In this document: positions 1 to 8,783 of the stretch, in pieces
Position numbering within the stretch: the stretch's first letter is position 1
How the letters are laid out: every line of letters begins with the position of its first letter
Source of the DNA: Sphingobacterium sp. UBA7855
GTDB lineage: Bacteria > Bacteroidota > Bacteroidia > Sphingobacteriales > Sphingobacteriaceae
NCBI GenBank assembly: GCA_002500745.1
Contig: DLST01000010.1
Coordinates: 62,001-126,000 of the forward strand
Reading direction: 5' to 3'
Length of the DNA stretch: 64,000 nt
Made by a program: the position numbers and the translations under genes
The notes under the pieces: generated by a model
The model's input: the letters and a program-made list of their open reading frames with translations, nothing else
The model's database searches: none
Told to the model about the DNA's origin: nothing

Positions 1-2943
1 GAAAATAATACCATGCTCGACGAGGTGACTGTGAATACGGGGTATCAGTCTTTTCGAAAAAGTAAGGTGCCCGGTTCTTTTGTGGTTATCGATAGTGCAT
101 TGCTGAACCGAGCTATCGGCACTGATGTCATCGCAAGGTTGGAGGGTGTCACATCGGGGCTTCTATTTGACCGAAGAATGGATAATATCCCCGTATCCCA
201 GCCGACATCACTTGTCGCGAACGGTAAACCTCTAAACCTCAATGTGAGGGGACTGAGTACAATTGAATCGGATATGGCTCCGCTGATTGTACTCGACAAT
301 TTTCCTTATGAAGGGGACCTAGCCAGTATCAATCCCAATGATGTGGAGAGCATTACAGTTCTGAAGGATGCTTCGGCGTCGGCCATTTGGGGTGCAAGAG
401 CTGGAAATGGGGTTATTGTCATCACAACGAAAAAAGGACGTTATAATCAAGGGAATGCTATTTCCTTTTCGGCCAATCTCTCTTATAGCCCCAAGCCCGA
501 CCTGTTTAAAAATCAGAATTATTTGGCATCACGCTCGTTTATTGATGTGGAGCGGTTGCTATTTGATCAGGGTTTTTATAATACGGCACCGTCCAACCTC
601 AATGCGCTAAGCCCTGTGGTTGAATATCTGCAACAGGCAAAGGACAAGGGCATAGATCCGAATGAAGTAGCTGCACAATTGGATAAATGGGCTGAATTGG
701 ATGTACGCAATGATTATGAGAAATATTTCTATCGTAACCGGATCAATCAACAGTATAGCCTTGGGATGAATGGTGGTACGGAGAGATTTAAGTATGTGGT
801 ATCGGGTGGCTTTGATAAAAACTTGGCTGATGTCCGTGGAAGTGGCTATCAACGGATCACCCTGCGGGCAATGAATAACATCAAGTTGACCAAGGATTTG
901 GAGTTTTCTACAGAAATAAATTTGATAAAGAGCCTCTCGGATAACAATGGCTTGGAATATGGCGCAATACAGCAGGTTACAGGCAAACAATTATATCCTT
1001 ATGCGCAGTTTGCCGATAGGGACGGGAATGCCCTGCCGATCATCAAAAACTATAGGCCCTTTGTCACCGAAAATGCGCTAAACGAGGGTTTGCTGGACTG
1101 GGCGTACCGTCCACTGGATGAATTAAATCTGGTGAAAAATCAACTAGAAAATAACGCCATCAGATGGAATGCGGGGCTGCGGTATCGGATCTTTGCGCCA
1201 TTGTCACTCGATCTCAATTATCAGTACCAAAAGCTGGATGATAATGGGCGGATAGATTATGACAAGGATAGCTATTATGTCCGTAACTATGTCAATACCT
1301 ATACGCAGGCAGATGGTACCCGGATCTATCCCAACGGAAACGAGCTTCGGGATACGTATGACCGTACGGTTTCGCATGCTTATCGGGCTCAGCTTAATTA
1401 TAGCCAAAAGTGGAATGATCATGCCCTGACAGCGATAACGGGTCTGGATGTGAGACAGTCCCGTATGACCCGTAGTTTTTCAACCTTGTATGGGTTTGAT
1501 CCGGATGTGGTCAGTTCGGTTACGCGACTGGATTTTGTTAACCGATACCCTACACGCCCGCGGGGTACAACAAGCCTGCTGCCTGCACCGCCCTCCGGAA
1601 TGTTGGATTATCTGGACCGCTTTGTCTCTTATTACGCAAATGCGACCTATTCTTACCTTGATCGCTACACGCTTAATGCCAGTATCCGTAAAGACGAGTC
1701 AAACTTGTTTGGTGTCTCGACCAATCAGCGTGGAGTTCCCTTATGGTCGGTGGGAGGGCTATGGGAGATCGATAAGGAGCATTTTTATCGTCTTTCCTGG
1801 TTGCCTTCACTTCGCCTGCGTGCATCTTATGGTGAAAGTGGCAATGTCAATAAATCGGTATCGACCTTTACGACCGTGTCTTATGCCAATAATTCAACTA
1901 CGGGATTATTACAAGGCACGATATCAAGCCCGGCAAATCCTTCGCTGCGCTGGGAAAAGGTGAAACAGACGAATCTAGGGCTTGATGTTTCGTTTCTTGA
2001 AAATAGGGTCAGTCTAAATGTTGATTACTACCAAAAGAAGTCTTCCGATCTGATCGGGCAGGTGGCCATAGATCCTACATTAGGCTATTTTATGGGCAGC
2101 AATCCGGCCATGAAAACCAACTATGCCGCAATGGAAACAAAGGGGGCGGATATTAAATTGAATACACGTAATCTCACAGGTAGAGTTAAATGGAATTCGG
2201 AACTGCTCCTATCTTTTGTACGCGATAAAGTCACGGATTTCAAAACAACAAATACCAATCTTGCTACTTATTTTACAACTTATAGCCCCCCGATTTTGGG
2301 CAGGCCACGCTATGGTCTATACAGTTTTGCATGGGAAGGATTGGAGCCGAGCACGGGTGACCCGCTAGTGAACTATAACAATACGATTGGTAAGGAATAT
2401 ACAGCCTATATAAATTCGTTAGGCTTGGATGATCTTATTTACCATGGCCCACAGAGCGCTCCGGTGTTCGGGAGCTTGAGAAATAGTTTTTCTTATGATC
2501 AATTTTCCTTTAGTTTCAATCTGACATTTAAGATGGGTTATTACTTCCGCAGGAATTCAATCAATTATTACAACCTTTTTTACAATGGAGCCGGTCATCA
2601 GGATTATGAGAAAAGATGGCAGCAGCCTGGTGATGAACTAATCAGCCAAATCCCTTCTTTTCCCAAGCAGTTCAATGATATCAATCGTGCGCTAATCTTT
2701 GAACGGTCGCCCGAGCTGGTCGAAAAAGGTGATCATATACGGCTGCAGGATATACAATTGGGCTATGATTTTAGCGGTAAACAATTAAATCGGTTTGGTA
2801 TTCGCTCATTGCGCTTCAATATGTACTGCGCCAATTTGGGAATCTTATGGCGTAAAAATAAACAGGGTCTAGATCCTGATTATCCGACCACGGTCATTCT
2901 TGCCCGACCAAGTTATTCTTTTGGACTGCAGGCAAATTTTTAA
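1..2943 (+). CDS. SusC/RagA-family TonB-dependent outer-membrane receptor (5'-truncated by window edge)
   Basis: Forms the outer-membrane barrel that imports a ligand captured by its SusD partner, powered by TonB. The reading frame is open from base 1, and the methionine at 13 lies inside the conserved LDEV-TVNTGY segment that precedes the plug. The true start, signal peptide and N-terminal domains therefore lie upstream of the window. The plug is clear: a VRGLSTIE segment, a PLIVLDNFPYEG segment, then SITVLKDASASAIWGARAGN and GVIVITTKKG. The rest is barrel, ending in a terminal phenylalanine (GLQANF), as is typical of outer-membrane barrels. A SusD-like gene follows after 42 bases. Nothing visible identifies the substrate. 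The family is certain; the specificity is unknown. Confidence 0.95.
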   Translation, partial: ENNTMLDEVTVNTGYQSFRKSKVPGSFVVIDSALLNRAIGTDVIARLEGVTSGLLFDRRMDNIPVSQPTSLVANGKPLNLNVRGLSTIESDMAPLIVLDNFPYEGDLASINPNDVESITVLKDASASAIWGARAGNGVIVITTKKGRYNQGNAISFSANLSYSPKPDLFKNQNYLASRSFIDVERLLFDQGFYNTAPSNLNALSPVVEYLQQAKDKGIDPNEVAAQLDKWAELDVRNDYEKYFYRNRINQQYSLGMNGGTERFKYVVSGGFDKNLADVRGSGYQRITLRAMNNIKLTKDLEFSTEINLIKSLSDNNGLEYGAIQQVTGKQLYPYAQFADRDGNALPIIKNYRPFVTENALNEGLLDWAYRPLDELNLVKNQLENNAIRWNAGLRYRIFAPLSLDLNYQYQKLDDNGRIDYDKDSYYVRNYVNTYTQADGTRIYPNGNELRDTYDRTVSHAYRAQLNYSQKWNDHALTAITGLDVRQSRMTRSFSTLYGFDPDVVSSVTRLDFVNRYPTRPRGTTSLLPAPPSGMLDYLDRFVSYYANATYSYLDRYTLNASIRKDESNLFGVSTNQRGVPLWSVGGLWEIDKEHFYRLSWLPSLRLRASYGESGNVNKSVSTFTTVSYANNSTTGLLQGTISSPANPSLRWEKVKQTNLGLDVSFLENRVSLNVDYYQKKSSDLIGQVAIDPTLGYFMGSNPAMKTNYAAMETKGADIKLNTRNLTGRVKWNSELLLSFVRDKVTDFKTTNTNLATYFTTYSPPILGRPRYGLYSFAWEGLEPSTGDPLVNYNNTIGKEYTAYINSLGLDDLIYHGPQSAPVFGSLRNSFSYDQFSFSFNLTFKMGYYFRRNSINYYNLFYNGAGHQDYEKRWQQPGDELISQIPSFPKQFNDINRALIFERSPELVEKGDHIRLQDIQLGYDFSGKQLNRFGIRSLRFNMYCANLGILWRKNKQGLDPDYPTTVILARPSYSFGLQANF

Positions 2944-2985
2944 TAAACCCAAATAGATGTTTTATAATAAAATAAATAGATAAAC

Positions 2986-4350
2986 ATGAAATTTCTAACA
3001 ACCATATGCTTTCTGGTGATAGCTAGTCTCTTTTTATTACTATCCTGCAAGAAAGATTTTCTAGATGCGAAGTACGATAAACGGAAAAATGTACCCTCGA
3101 CCGTGAAAGATTATCAGGCGCTATTGGATAACGCATCGGTATTAAATGCGGGGCAACCGATTATGGGGGAATATGCAGGTGATGATTATGAAATACTTTT
3201 TCCACGTTGGCAGAATCTCACGAACCTCTATAAGTATACCTATATTTGGTCCGATGAATTGGAGGTCATAAATGACGAATTTGTGGACTGGACAGAGGGA
3301 TTCCGTAAGATATATATTGCCAATGTAGTACTGGATGGCCTGTCGTCTTTAAATCAGAACAAGGTAAACGTAGCTGAGCGTAATGATTTTGATAATGCCA
3401 AAGGCGGAGCTTTATTCTACCGCGGATCGTGCTACTACCAGCTGGCGCAGGAGTTTTGCAAGCAATACGAGCCACAATTGGCTGAAGCCGATCTCGGTCT
3501 GCCGATTAGATTGACTTCGGATCTGAATATCCATGTAGATCGATGTACATTGTCGGCTACTTACAAGCAGATGCTTGACGATTTGCAGACAGCGGCTGTA
3601 TTGTTGCCGGCTACTGTCTCGGTAAAAACCCGGCCATCTAAAGCCGCAGTGTATGCGATGCTTGCCAAAGTGTATCTACAAATGGGAGATTACGCTAATA
3701 GCTTTAAATACGCAGATTTATGTCTTAATTTGCAGCATGAATTACAGGATTTAAATGAATTAAACTTGACGGCAAGTTTTCCATTTGCCATGTTTAACAA
3801 GGAGGTGATTTTTCACGCTACGCTCTATTCCTCCGCAGGGATGACGCAAAGTAATGCGCTCGTCTCGGAAGAATTGTATCAACAGTACGAAAATGATGAC
3901 CTACGGAAGATTGCTTATTTTAAGACTTCTGGCGATAGATATACGTTTAAAGGGTCATTTGCTGGAAGCGCCATACTTTTTGGAGGTATCACTACTGCTG
4001 AGCTGTTTTTAATCCGTGCCGAATCTAATGTGAGGCTTAAAAATATTGCTGCTGGAAAAGCGGATCTGCTTAATGTATTAACGAATCGGTATCGAAATAA
4101 TAATATTGTACTCGGTTTAGATAATCAACAACAGTTATTGGCGAAGATTAAAGAGGAACGAAGGAAGGAATTAGTATTCAGAGGAATCCGATGGAGTGAC
4201 ATCAGAAGGTATAACATCTTTGATAAAGATAATATCAAAATCATTCGTAATTTGAATGGACAGGCGTTTGAATTGAAGCCTATGGATAAACGTTTTGTTT
4301 TTCCATTTCCGAAAGCAGCGATTGATTTTGGCGGATATGAAAATAACTAA
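2986..4350 (+). CDS. SusD/RagB-family nutrient-binding lipoprotein
   Basis: Surface lipoprotein that lids the SusC channel encoded just upstream and captures its ligand. A lipoprotein signal ends in the lipobox LLLSC (Cys21), followed by the usual KKDFLD. The N-terminal TPR-like part contains the GALFYRGSCYYQLAQ helix, and the C-terminal part has AELFLIRAESNVR and KEERRKELVFRGIRWSDIRR, both SusD hallmarks. At 454 residues it is shorter than the polysaccharide-type SusD proteins later in the window (521 and 653 residues). That size is more common in SusCD pairs of unassigned substrate. No enzyme gene follows it on this strand. Confidence 0.93.
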   Translation: MKFLTTICFLVIASLFLLLSCKKDFLDAKYDKRKNVPSTVKDYQALLDNASVLNAGQPIMGEYAGDDYEILFPRWQNLTNLYKYTYIWSDELEVINDEFVDWTEGFRKIYIANVVLDGLSSLNQNKVNVAERNDFDNAKGGALFYRGSCYYQLAQEFCKQYEPQLAEADLGLPIRLTSDLNIHVDRCTLSATYKQMLDDLQTAAVLLPATVSVKTRPSKAAVYAMLAKVYLQMGDYANSFKYADLCLNLQHELQDLNELNLTASFPFAMFNKEVIFHATLYSSAGMTQSNALVSEELYQQYENDDLRKIAYFKTSGDRYTFKGSFAGSAILFGGITTAELFLIRAESNVRLKNIAAGKADLLNVLTNRYRNNNIVLGLDNQQQLLAKIKEERRKELVFRGIRWSDIRRYNIFDKDNIKIIRNLNGQAFELKPMDKRFVFPFPKAAIDFGGYENN

Positions 4351-4352
4351 AC

Positions 4353-4384
4353 TAAAAAATCAGCCTAGTAAATTTACTAGGCTG
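4353..4384 (-). terminator. Rho-independent terminator, minus strand
   Basis: A perfect 24-base palindrome with 12-base arms lies at 4361-4384. Read on the minus strand it is followed by a run of six T (complement of the A run at 4354-4359). This fits termination of the DUF6520-like gene. On the plus strand no T run follows, so any effect on the SusD transcript would come from the hairpin alone. Confidence 0.75.
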
Positions 4385-4409
4385 AATTGCAGATATTCGT
4401 TATAAAATC

Positions 4410-4745
4410 TTATTGTTCATCTTTATAACGTTTGTTACTATTATCTGCATCATTTGGGGATGAGATTTCCGGATTGCCCATGCCATCTACTTGTTCGTCC
4501 GTAAGCCCAACAGCACAAAGTGTCGTAGGAATTGTGCTTGTACATTGAAGCTGTGGTAATCCATCTTCACCAGTAGGAATGGCAGAACCAAAGTTTCCGG
4601 ATGGAGTCACCTCGAACCAATGAAGGTCAGCAAGTTTGTTGGTTTCTTCCTTTTTTAAGCCTGCTGACATTAACACTAAAGCAATCGCTCCTGCGGTAGC
4701 GCCTCCTCCCAGAAGAGACAATACCATTTTTTTAATTTTTTTCAT
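4410..4745 (-). CDS. Small DUF6520-like exported protein
   Basis: 111 residues. A basic start (MKKIKKMV) is followed by a hydrophobic stretch (about residues 8-30, rich in Gly and Ala) that can act as a signal peptide or membrane anchor. Then comes a polar tail with a HWFEVTPSG segment and two cysteines (Cys68, Cys77). This resembles the small DUF6520 proteins of Bacteroidota, which carry a WF/WY motif and paired C-terminal cysteines and have no known function. It points toward the upstream SusD gene and ends at a strong terminator. Its own promoter probably lies in 4746-4900, where a hairpin (arms 4805-4815 and 4823-4833) and a repeat are found. The family call is from recognition of the pattern, not a search. 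Confidence 0.7.
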   Translation of the reverse strand: MKKIKKMVLSLLGGGATAGAIALVLMSAGLKKEETNKLADLHWFEVTPSGNFGSAIPTGEDGLPQLQCTSTIPTTLCAVGLTDEQVDGMGNPEISSPNDADNSNKRYKDEQ

Positions 4746-4867
4746 ACATCGTATGTTTAGTTTGGTTTGTAAATATTTGCCTCCAATTCATCGTATCGGT
4801 AGCAGTAAAGTTTTTTTGCTTGAAAAACTTTACAACACTAAATTACTACCTGATCTCACCCTCGCGT

Positions 4868-4904
4868 TAGGCCAAACTTGATTGATCGATAGGCCAAGTT
4901 TGAT
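4868..4904. repeat. Short imperfect direct repeat upstream of the DUF6520-like gene
   Basis: Two 15-base copies at 4868-4882 and 4890-4904 (taggccaa--ttgat with a two-base difference) are spaced 22 bases apart. They lie between the stop of the 291-residue gene and the DUF6520-like gene. This may be an operator for the latter or a duplication scar. Confidence 0.5.
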
Positions 4905-4913
4905 AAGGGCAAT

Positions 4914-5789
4914 TTATAGATAGCCTTGATATTCGGTCAATAAATAAGGATATCCCTTTGGAAATTCACCATAGGTATGGAGGTAGGCGAGCACGATGGC
5001 GCACACTTCGCGCAGGTTAAACATTTCGATGATGGTCGGTAGGTCGAGCGGATCAATCGTCGAGCTATCGTAGGTACGGAGTATAGCATTGATATCTGCT
5101 TTAACCGATTCACGCCGCTGCTCTTTTTCATGGGAGTCGAGGTTACTGAATAATAGTTCTTGATATACGTTTTGAAGATCGACAACTTGTAAAATCTCAT
5201 TGTGCCAATAATCGAGCTGAAAGCCATGTTTTAGCAAAATCCGAAATAATACCTCCAGACAATAGTGCAGTTCCATCGCCTCCATGTAGGGCGGCGAAAA
5301 GGTAAATACCATCAAATTCGCCCAGTTTTTATCAATTTCTCCATTCTCATGCGCCAATTGGATCACCAGATCTTCCATTGTCATTTCATCGAAATAATAC
5401 ATGTCGCCGTCATGATTTCGATAGAGGTTACTGACAAAAGTGATTTCAGTGAGCATGCAGGAAATTAAGTAAAATAGCTCTAAGTAATCGTAGCCAATCG
5501 GTGGAAAGCAGATGTATAAATAATCATCAAGGCTTAATTTTTCTTCGGGCTGATCCACATGCGCGCTAACATCAGAGGAGGGGTCTGTCTCCCATACACT
5601 TGCGCTATCACTTTCCAGATAACAGTCATAAAATAGCTGCCGGCTGTCCATGAGTTCCTGATGAAAGCTGCTTTCCTCCCAACCGCCAGGCGCCAACAGG
5701 CTCATCAGCTGCGGCAAAGCATCGTAAGCGTCTTGAAGGATGGCATGGGTAGTATTAACATCCAGTGTTTTTCTTTCTATAAAATTCAT
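4914..5789 (-). CDS. Hypothetical protein, 291 residues, downstream of an AraC regulator
   Basis: I do not recognise this protein. It is acidic and rich in aromatic residues, with no signal peptide and no clear membrane segment. The sequence looks largely helical (for example the segments with PQLMSLLAPGGWEES, LELFYLISCMLTEITFV and MELHYCLEVLFRILLKHGF). It starts 25 bases after the stop of the AraC-type gene on the same strand, so the two are probably cotranscribed. Cytoplasmic location and a link to the regulator are inferences from sequence character and spacing. It could be a modulator or partner of the regulator, or an unrelated immunity-type or housekeeping protein. Confidence 0.8.
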   Translation of the reverse strand: MNFIERKTLDVNTTHAILQDAYDALPQLMSLLAPGGWEESSFHQELMDSRQLFYDCYLESDSASVWETDPSSDVSAHVDQPEEKLSLDDYLYICFPPIGYDYLELFYLISCMLTEITFVSNLYRNHDGDMYYFDEMTMEDLVIQLAHENGEIDKNWANLMVFTFSPPYMEAMELHYCLEVLFRILLKHGFQLDYWHNEILQVVDLQNVYQELLFSNLDSHEKEQRRESVKADINAILRTYDSSTIDPLDLPTIIEMFNLREVCAIVLAYLHTYGEFPKGYPYLLTEYQGYL

Positions 5790-5814
5790 AAGAAAGTCGA
5801 TTTAGTTTGATTTT

Positions 5815-6804
5815 TTATCGCGTATTTTGTTCGAGTTTTTGTTTAAACAGAGCGCTCGTCAAACCGGTCATCTTTTTAATAAATCGGTTCATTTCGCTCG
5901 GGCCACTAAATCCGACTTCATGAGCAGTAGTGCCCAGCTTATCGTGCTCCACAATAAGCTGCTCAATATAATCGAGAAGCAGCAGGTTGCGGTAGTCCTT
6001 CATACGGATACCGTAAAATTTGTGGAATTCGCGGCTGAGCTGTTGCGCGTCTGTCAGAAACACTGCAGCTACTTCTTTGATCAGCGCTTGAGCACCGCGC
6101 TGCAGGATCATAATATCCAGTAGCTGTCGGCAACGCACTGCAAGATGATTGTTTATGTCAGTGTCACCCAGAAGCTTGAACCGGCTTAGATCGATCAGAA
6201 AAATCAGATGTTTGAGGAGAATATGCTCGTTGTTGAGCGTATTGGGGTTGAGTATGCTGAAGAGGATACACAGGTATTTGACAGTAATGGGGCCCACACG
6301 AAAACCCACACTTTTGAGCGAAGTTGTTGACCCCTCTTTTTTTGCCTGAACCAGGTGTTTGAGAAATGAAAATTGTTGAATGGCCGGCGGCCTGAACATA
6401 CCGGCATCCACAACAAAGCCAACCAGTATATGATGGCCAGTAGGTAAATGTAAACGATAATGGCCTGCCGCAACGTAAAAATAAGTCCCCTGAGAGGGAG
6501 ACAGCTCGAAACGGAATGCCTGATCCAGCCTTTCCCCACAAATCTGCACCTCGTCCAATAGCGGATAGATGACATGAAGATCGTGCATGTAAACCTCAAT
6601 CGTCAGATCGGTCGACTCGTTGATCCAGTACTCGTATGCGTAGAGATAGGCATATCGGCCGTCAAAAGTTTGTTCGCTGATCTGATTGTGTATGGATCGC
6701 CAATGCCTCTCCTTGGCATGGCGAATGGGGTAACTTAATGGATGTGGAGGATCATCAACGCGCTTATATTCTTTACTGAATACAATTTTGAAGGTTTTTT
6801 TCAT
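5815..6804 (-). CDS. AraC-family transcriptional regulator
   Basis: 329 residues. The C-terminal part (about 235-325) carries an AraC-type double helix-turn-helix. The first half includes LIKEVAAVFLTDAQQLSREF with FYGIRMKDYRN. The second includes GTTAHEVGFSGPSEMNRFI with KKMTGLTSALFKQKL, matching the usual GFSxxSxFxRxFKKxxGxTPxxYR pattern loosely. The N-terminal 230 residues are not a standard cupin that I recognise and may be a ligand-sensing region. It is the first gene of a two-gene minus-strand unit with the 291-residue protein. The 629-base region upstream must hold its promoter. Its target is not evident. Confidence 0.85.
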   Translation of the reverse strand: MKKTFKIVFSKEYKRVDDPPHPLSYPIRHAKERHWRSIHNQISEQTFDGRYAYLYAYEYWINESTDLTIEVYMHDLHVIYPLLDEVQICGERLDQAFRFELSPSQGTYFYVAAGHYRLHLPTGHHILVGFVVDAGMFRPPAIQQFSFLKHLVQAKKEGSTTSLKSVGFRVGPITVKYLCILFSILNPNTLNNEHILLKHLIFLIDLSRFKLLGDTDINNHLAVRCRQLLDIMILQRGAQALIKEVAAVFLTDAQQLSREFHKFYGIRMKDYRNLLLLDYIEQLIVEHDKLGTTAHEVGFSGPSEMNRFIKKMTGLTSALFKQKLEQNTR

Positions 6805-7433
6805 CTACTAACAACTAGTTATTATATGATTTTATGAAGATCTACTGTAAAGACCAAATAAAATGGTACATAACGGTATTTTTCATGCAAATAACCAAAG
6901 TGTAGGGTAGATGACATTTTCAGATTGCACCTGACAGATTTATGCTGTCGTTGTCTTGCAGTTGACCATTTGTACTGTATGTACATTTTTTTTTGAAATC
7001 ATTTTTCTTTGACGACATCTTTGTTGCCATTGGATCCAATAGAGAGTTTTAAAATTTCTGGCCGGGGAAGGTACAGCCCAAGGCCAGAAAATGGTTCAAC
7101 AAACGATACGATGAAATGGAGTCAACATGTGATTAAATGTGAAGAGGTATAGATATGCAGCCCTATACCGAATGGGGAGTGTGCTTTTGCGAAAGAAATC
7201 ACTCCCTTAATTAACCCAATTGATGTCGGCTATGTGAAGGACATACGTAACCGAAAAAAACATGGTATTTTCAGCGGCAATCCTGTAATTTTCTGTTTGT
7301 CGTAATTTCACCTTCCTGTTTTGAGTCTCAATTAATAATATTTTTGTTTATATTGAAATTAAATAAATATTTTAGGTAAATTTATTTTTCTAAACCTTTT
7401 TAAATTATAAAACCTTTGTTTTAATGAAATCGC
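6805..7433. other. 629-base gene-free region with several inverted repeats
   Basis: No credible ORF. It lies between divergent genes (AraC regulator, LytTR regulator) and must hold both promoters. Bases 7020-7206 hold a chain of inverted repeats. An outer pair tttgttg/caacaaa (7020-7026, 7097-7103) encloses tttctggcc/ggccagaaa (7055-7063, 7082-7090) and the palindrome attggatccaat (7029-7040). These are followed by ggtata/tatacc (7146-7151, 7164-7169) and gggagtg/cactccc (7175-7181, 7200-7206). Bases 7320-7430 are very AT-rich. A structured RNA or complex operator is possible; I do not match it to a known RNA family. Confidence 0.5.
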
Positions 7434-8177
7434 ATGGATAAGTTAAATTATAGACTATTGATCGTTGATGATAATCCAGACTCGTTGGTGTATATTTTAA
7501 TGTCATTGAAGGAACTTCCTTTTATCAATGACGACATAAAAATTGTTCAAAAGCCCATAGAAGCCCTCAACTACCTAAAAGAAAATGAGGTCGATGTGTT
7601 GATGCTAGGTATGGATCTTGGCGATAAGGAGATTGATGGGATCAAATTGGCCAGTTTGATCCCCAATCCTCCTGTCATGGTTGCCTGTTCAGCACATACA
7701 GATTATGTATTTAAGGCAAATGAGGCTGGTTTTTACACCTATTTCAGTAAAAAGATCAGTTTCAATGTATTGAAGGCCAAAATGGAAGATGTGGTCGAAA
7801 AGGTGGATAAGAAATTGCAGGAACAAAGTAGAGAAGTGAAAAGTTTAACGATGAAAGATCTCAATAACGATACGATTCAAATAGACGTTGACCAGATTTT
7901 TTATGCGCAAGTAGACAACGATATAATCGATATTTATTTGGAAAAAGATAAGTATCAAGTTAAAGGAAGCTTAGGAGGACTGCAGGCTAACCTTCCAGCA
8001 GCCATGTTTGCCCGCCCCCGGATAAATACCTTGGTCAATCTTTCCAAAATTGACCTCTTGCGTTCAGGTGAACTTCATTTTGTCAAACCAAGAAATGGTT
8101 TCCCTATTACGGTGACCCGCTCTTATAAAGATAATTTTCGGCATCAATATGAAGTCTATAGACAGAATAATAAATAA
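7434..8177 (+). CDS. LytTR-family response regulator with a degenerate receiver
   Basis: 247 residues. An N-terminal receiver (about 6-125) is followed by a LytTR DNA-binding domain (about 135-243; QIDVDQIFYAQVDNDIIDIYL, then HFVKPRNGFPITVTRSYKDNF). LytTR regulators normally bind direct repeats as dimers after phosphorylation by a LytS-type kinase. The acidic pair (Asp12, Asp13), the switch Ser86 and Lys106 are in place. At the phosphoacceptor site, however, the segment reads VDVLMLGMDLGD, with Gly59 where Asp is expected and an aspartate two residues later. No histidine kinase gene is adjacent. It probably acts without classical phosphorylation or uses Asp61; this is inference. Confidence 0.88.
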   Translation: MDKLNYRLLIVDDNPDSLVYILMSLKELPFINDDIKIVQKPIEALNYLKENEVDVLMLGMDLGDKEIDGIKLASLIPNPPVMVACSAHTDYVFKANEAGFYTYFSKKISFNVLKAKMEDVVEKVDKKLQEQSREVKSLTMKDLNNDTIQIDVDQIFYAQVDNDIIDIYLEKDKYQVKGSLGGLQANLPAAMFARPRINTLVNLSKIDLLRSGELHFVKPRNGFPITVTRSYKDNFRHQYEVYRQNNK

Positions 8178-8226
8178 AAACCGGTAGGGCTGCGCCATTT
8201 CATGGCATCAATCAATGCAATAATTT

Positions 8227-8514
8227 ATGTTACAATTGAATGAAATCGTACAATTGCTGCGAGAAATTAACGACAAGCTGTCCTGCACAGCCTACCAAAT
8301 CATGCCAAATGAAGGAACGCAGATAGGCTGGAATGTGGACGAACTGATGACTCGTATGGCTGTGGTATCACGCCTCGGGATCTCCGAACGTACGTACAAC
8401 CGCTGGGTAAAATCGGGAGTACTCAAACCCATTTGCCTGGGCAACAAGCATTATTACCGCGAACAGGACCTCCAGGATGCGATTAAGCGAAGCATAAATC
8501 GAGGTATGATCTAA
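8227..8514 (+). CDS. Helix-turn-helix (excisionase/MerR-like) DNA-binding protein
   Basis: 95 residues. The N-terminus (LNEIVQLLREINDKLS) is amphipathic and may form a short coiled coil. The C-terminal half (about 40-90) is a winged helix-turn-helix of the excisionase/MerR type: LGISERTYNRWVKSGVLKPI, then GNKHYYREQDLQDAI. Such small proteins are common in Sphingobacteriaceae, next to DUF6266 genes and in mobile regions, but there is no integrase here. It begins 49 bases after the LytTR gene and ends at its own terminator, so it may be cotranscribed with that regulator. It could regulate the module at 9107-11211 or bind the adjacent 11-bp array; this is a hypothesis. Confidence 0.85.
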   Translation: MLQLNEIVQLLREINDKLSCTAYQIMPNEGTQIGWNVDELMTRMAVVSRLGISERTYNRWVKSGVLKPICLGNKHYYREQDLQDAIKRSINRGMI

Positions 8515-8525
8515 CATTGTTTTCT

Positions 8526-8558
8526 AAGGCTGATCTTTGGGAAAAGATTGGCCTTTTT
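8526..8558 (+). terminator. Rho-independent terminator after the HTH gene
   Basis: A 12-bp stem (8526-8537 with 8544-8555, containing two G-U wobbles) has a six-base loop and is followed by a run of T. It starts 12 bases past the HTH stop codon. Confidence 0.8.
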
Positions 8559-8629
8559 ATTTCGAGTGCACGAAGTGAACCAAGCTAGTCGCTGCTTCCT
8601 CTTTGGGATTACGTTGGGATTAGACCGCC

Positions 8630-8783
8630 CCTCGGTTGCCTATTCTATGGTATTTCTCTGTTATCTGTTTGCTTACCCTATACCATTTCCTTGCTTATTC
8701 TTTGCCATTTGTTTGCTTATTCATTGGTCTTTCTTTGCTGTTTGGTTGCTGTTTCTTTGCCTATTGCTTGCCTATAGTTAGCT
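8630..8783. repeat. Phased 11-bp degenerate tandem array, 14 units
   Basis: The 154 bases divide into 14 consecutive 11-base units without a single insertion or deletion. The plus-strand consensus is roughly tATTcTTTGCY (on the minus strand RGCAAAgAATa). Examples are tattctttgcc (8696-8706), atttgtttgct (8707-8717), ctttctttgct (8729-8739) and gtttctttgcc (8751-8761). The first, fifth and last units are the most diverged. Eleven bases is close to one helical turn, so A-tracts or protein sites would lie on one face of the DNA. The array is not coding: the period shifts frame, and overlapping short ORFs only translate the repeat. There are no spacers, so it is not a CRISPR array. Confidence 0.85.

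Noticed and set aside
607..990. 127-residue minus-strand ORF
   Set aside because: Antisense of the SusC barrel; hydrophobic low-complexity translation.
8630..8783. CRISPR array
   Set aside because: Units are contiguous 11-mers without spacers, and there are no cas genes in the window.
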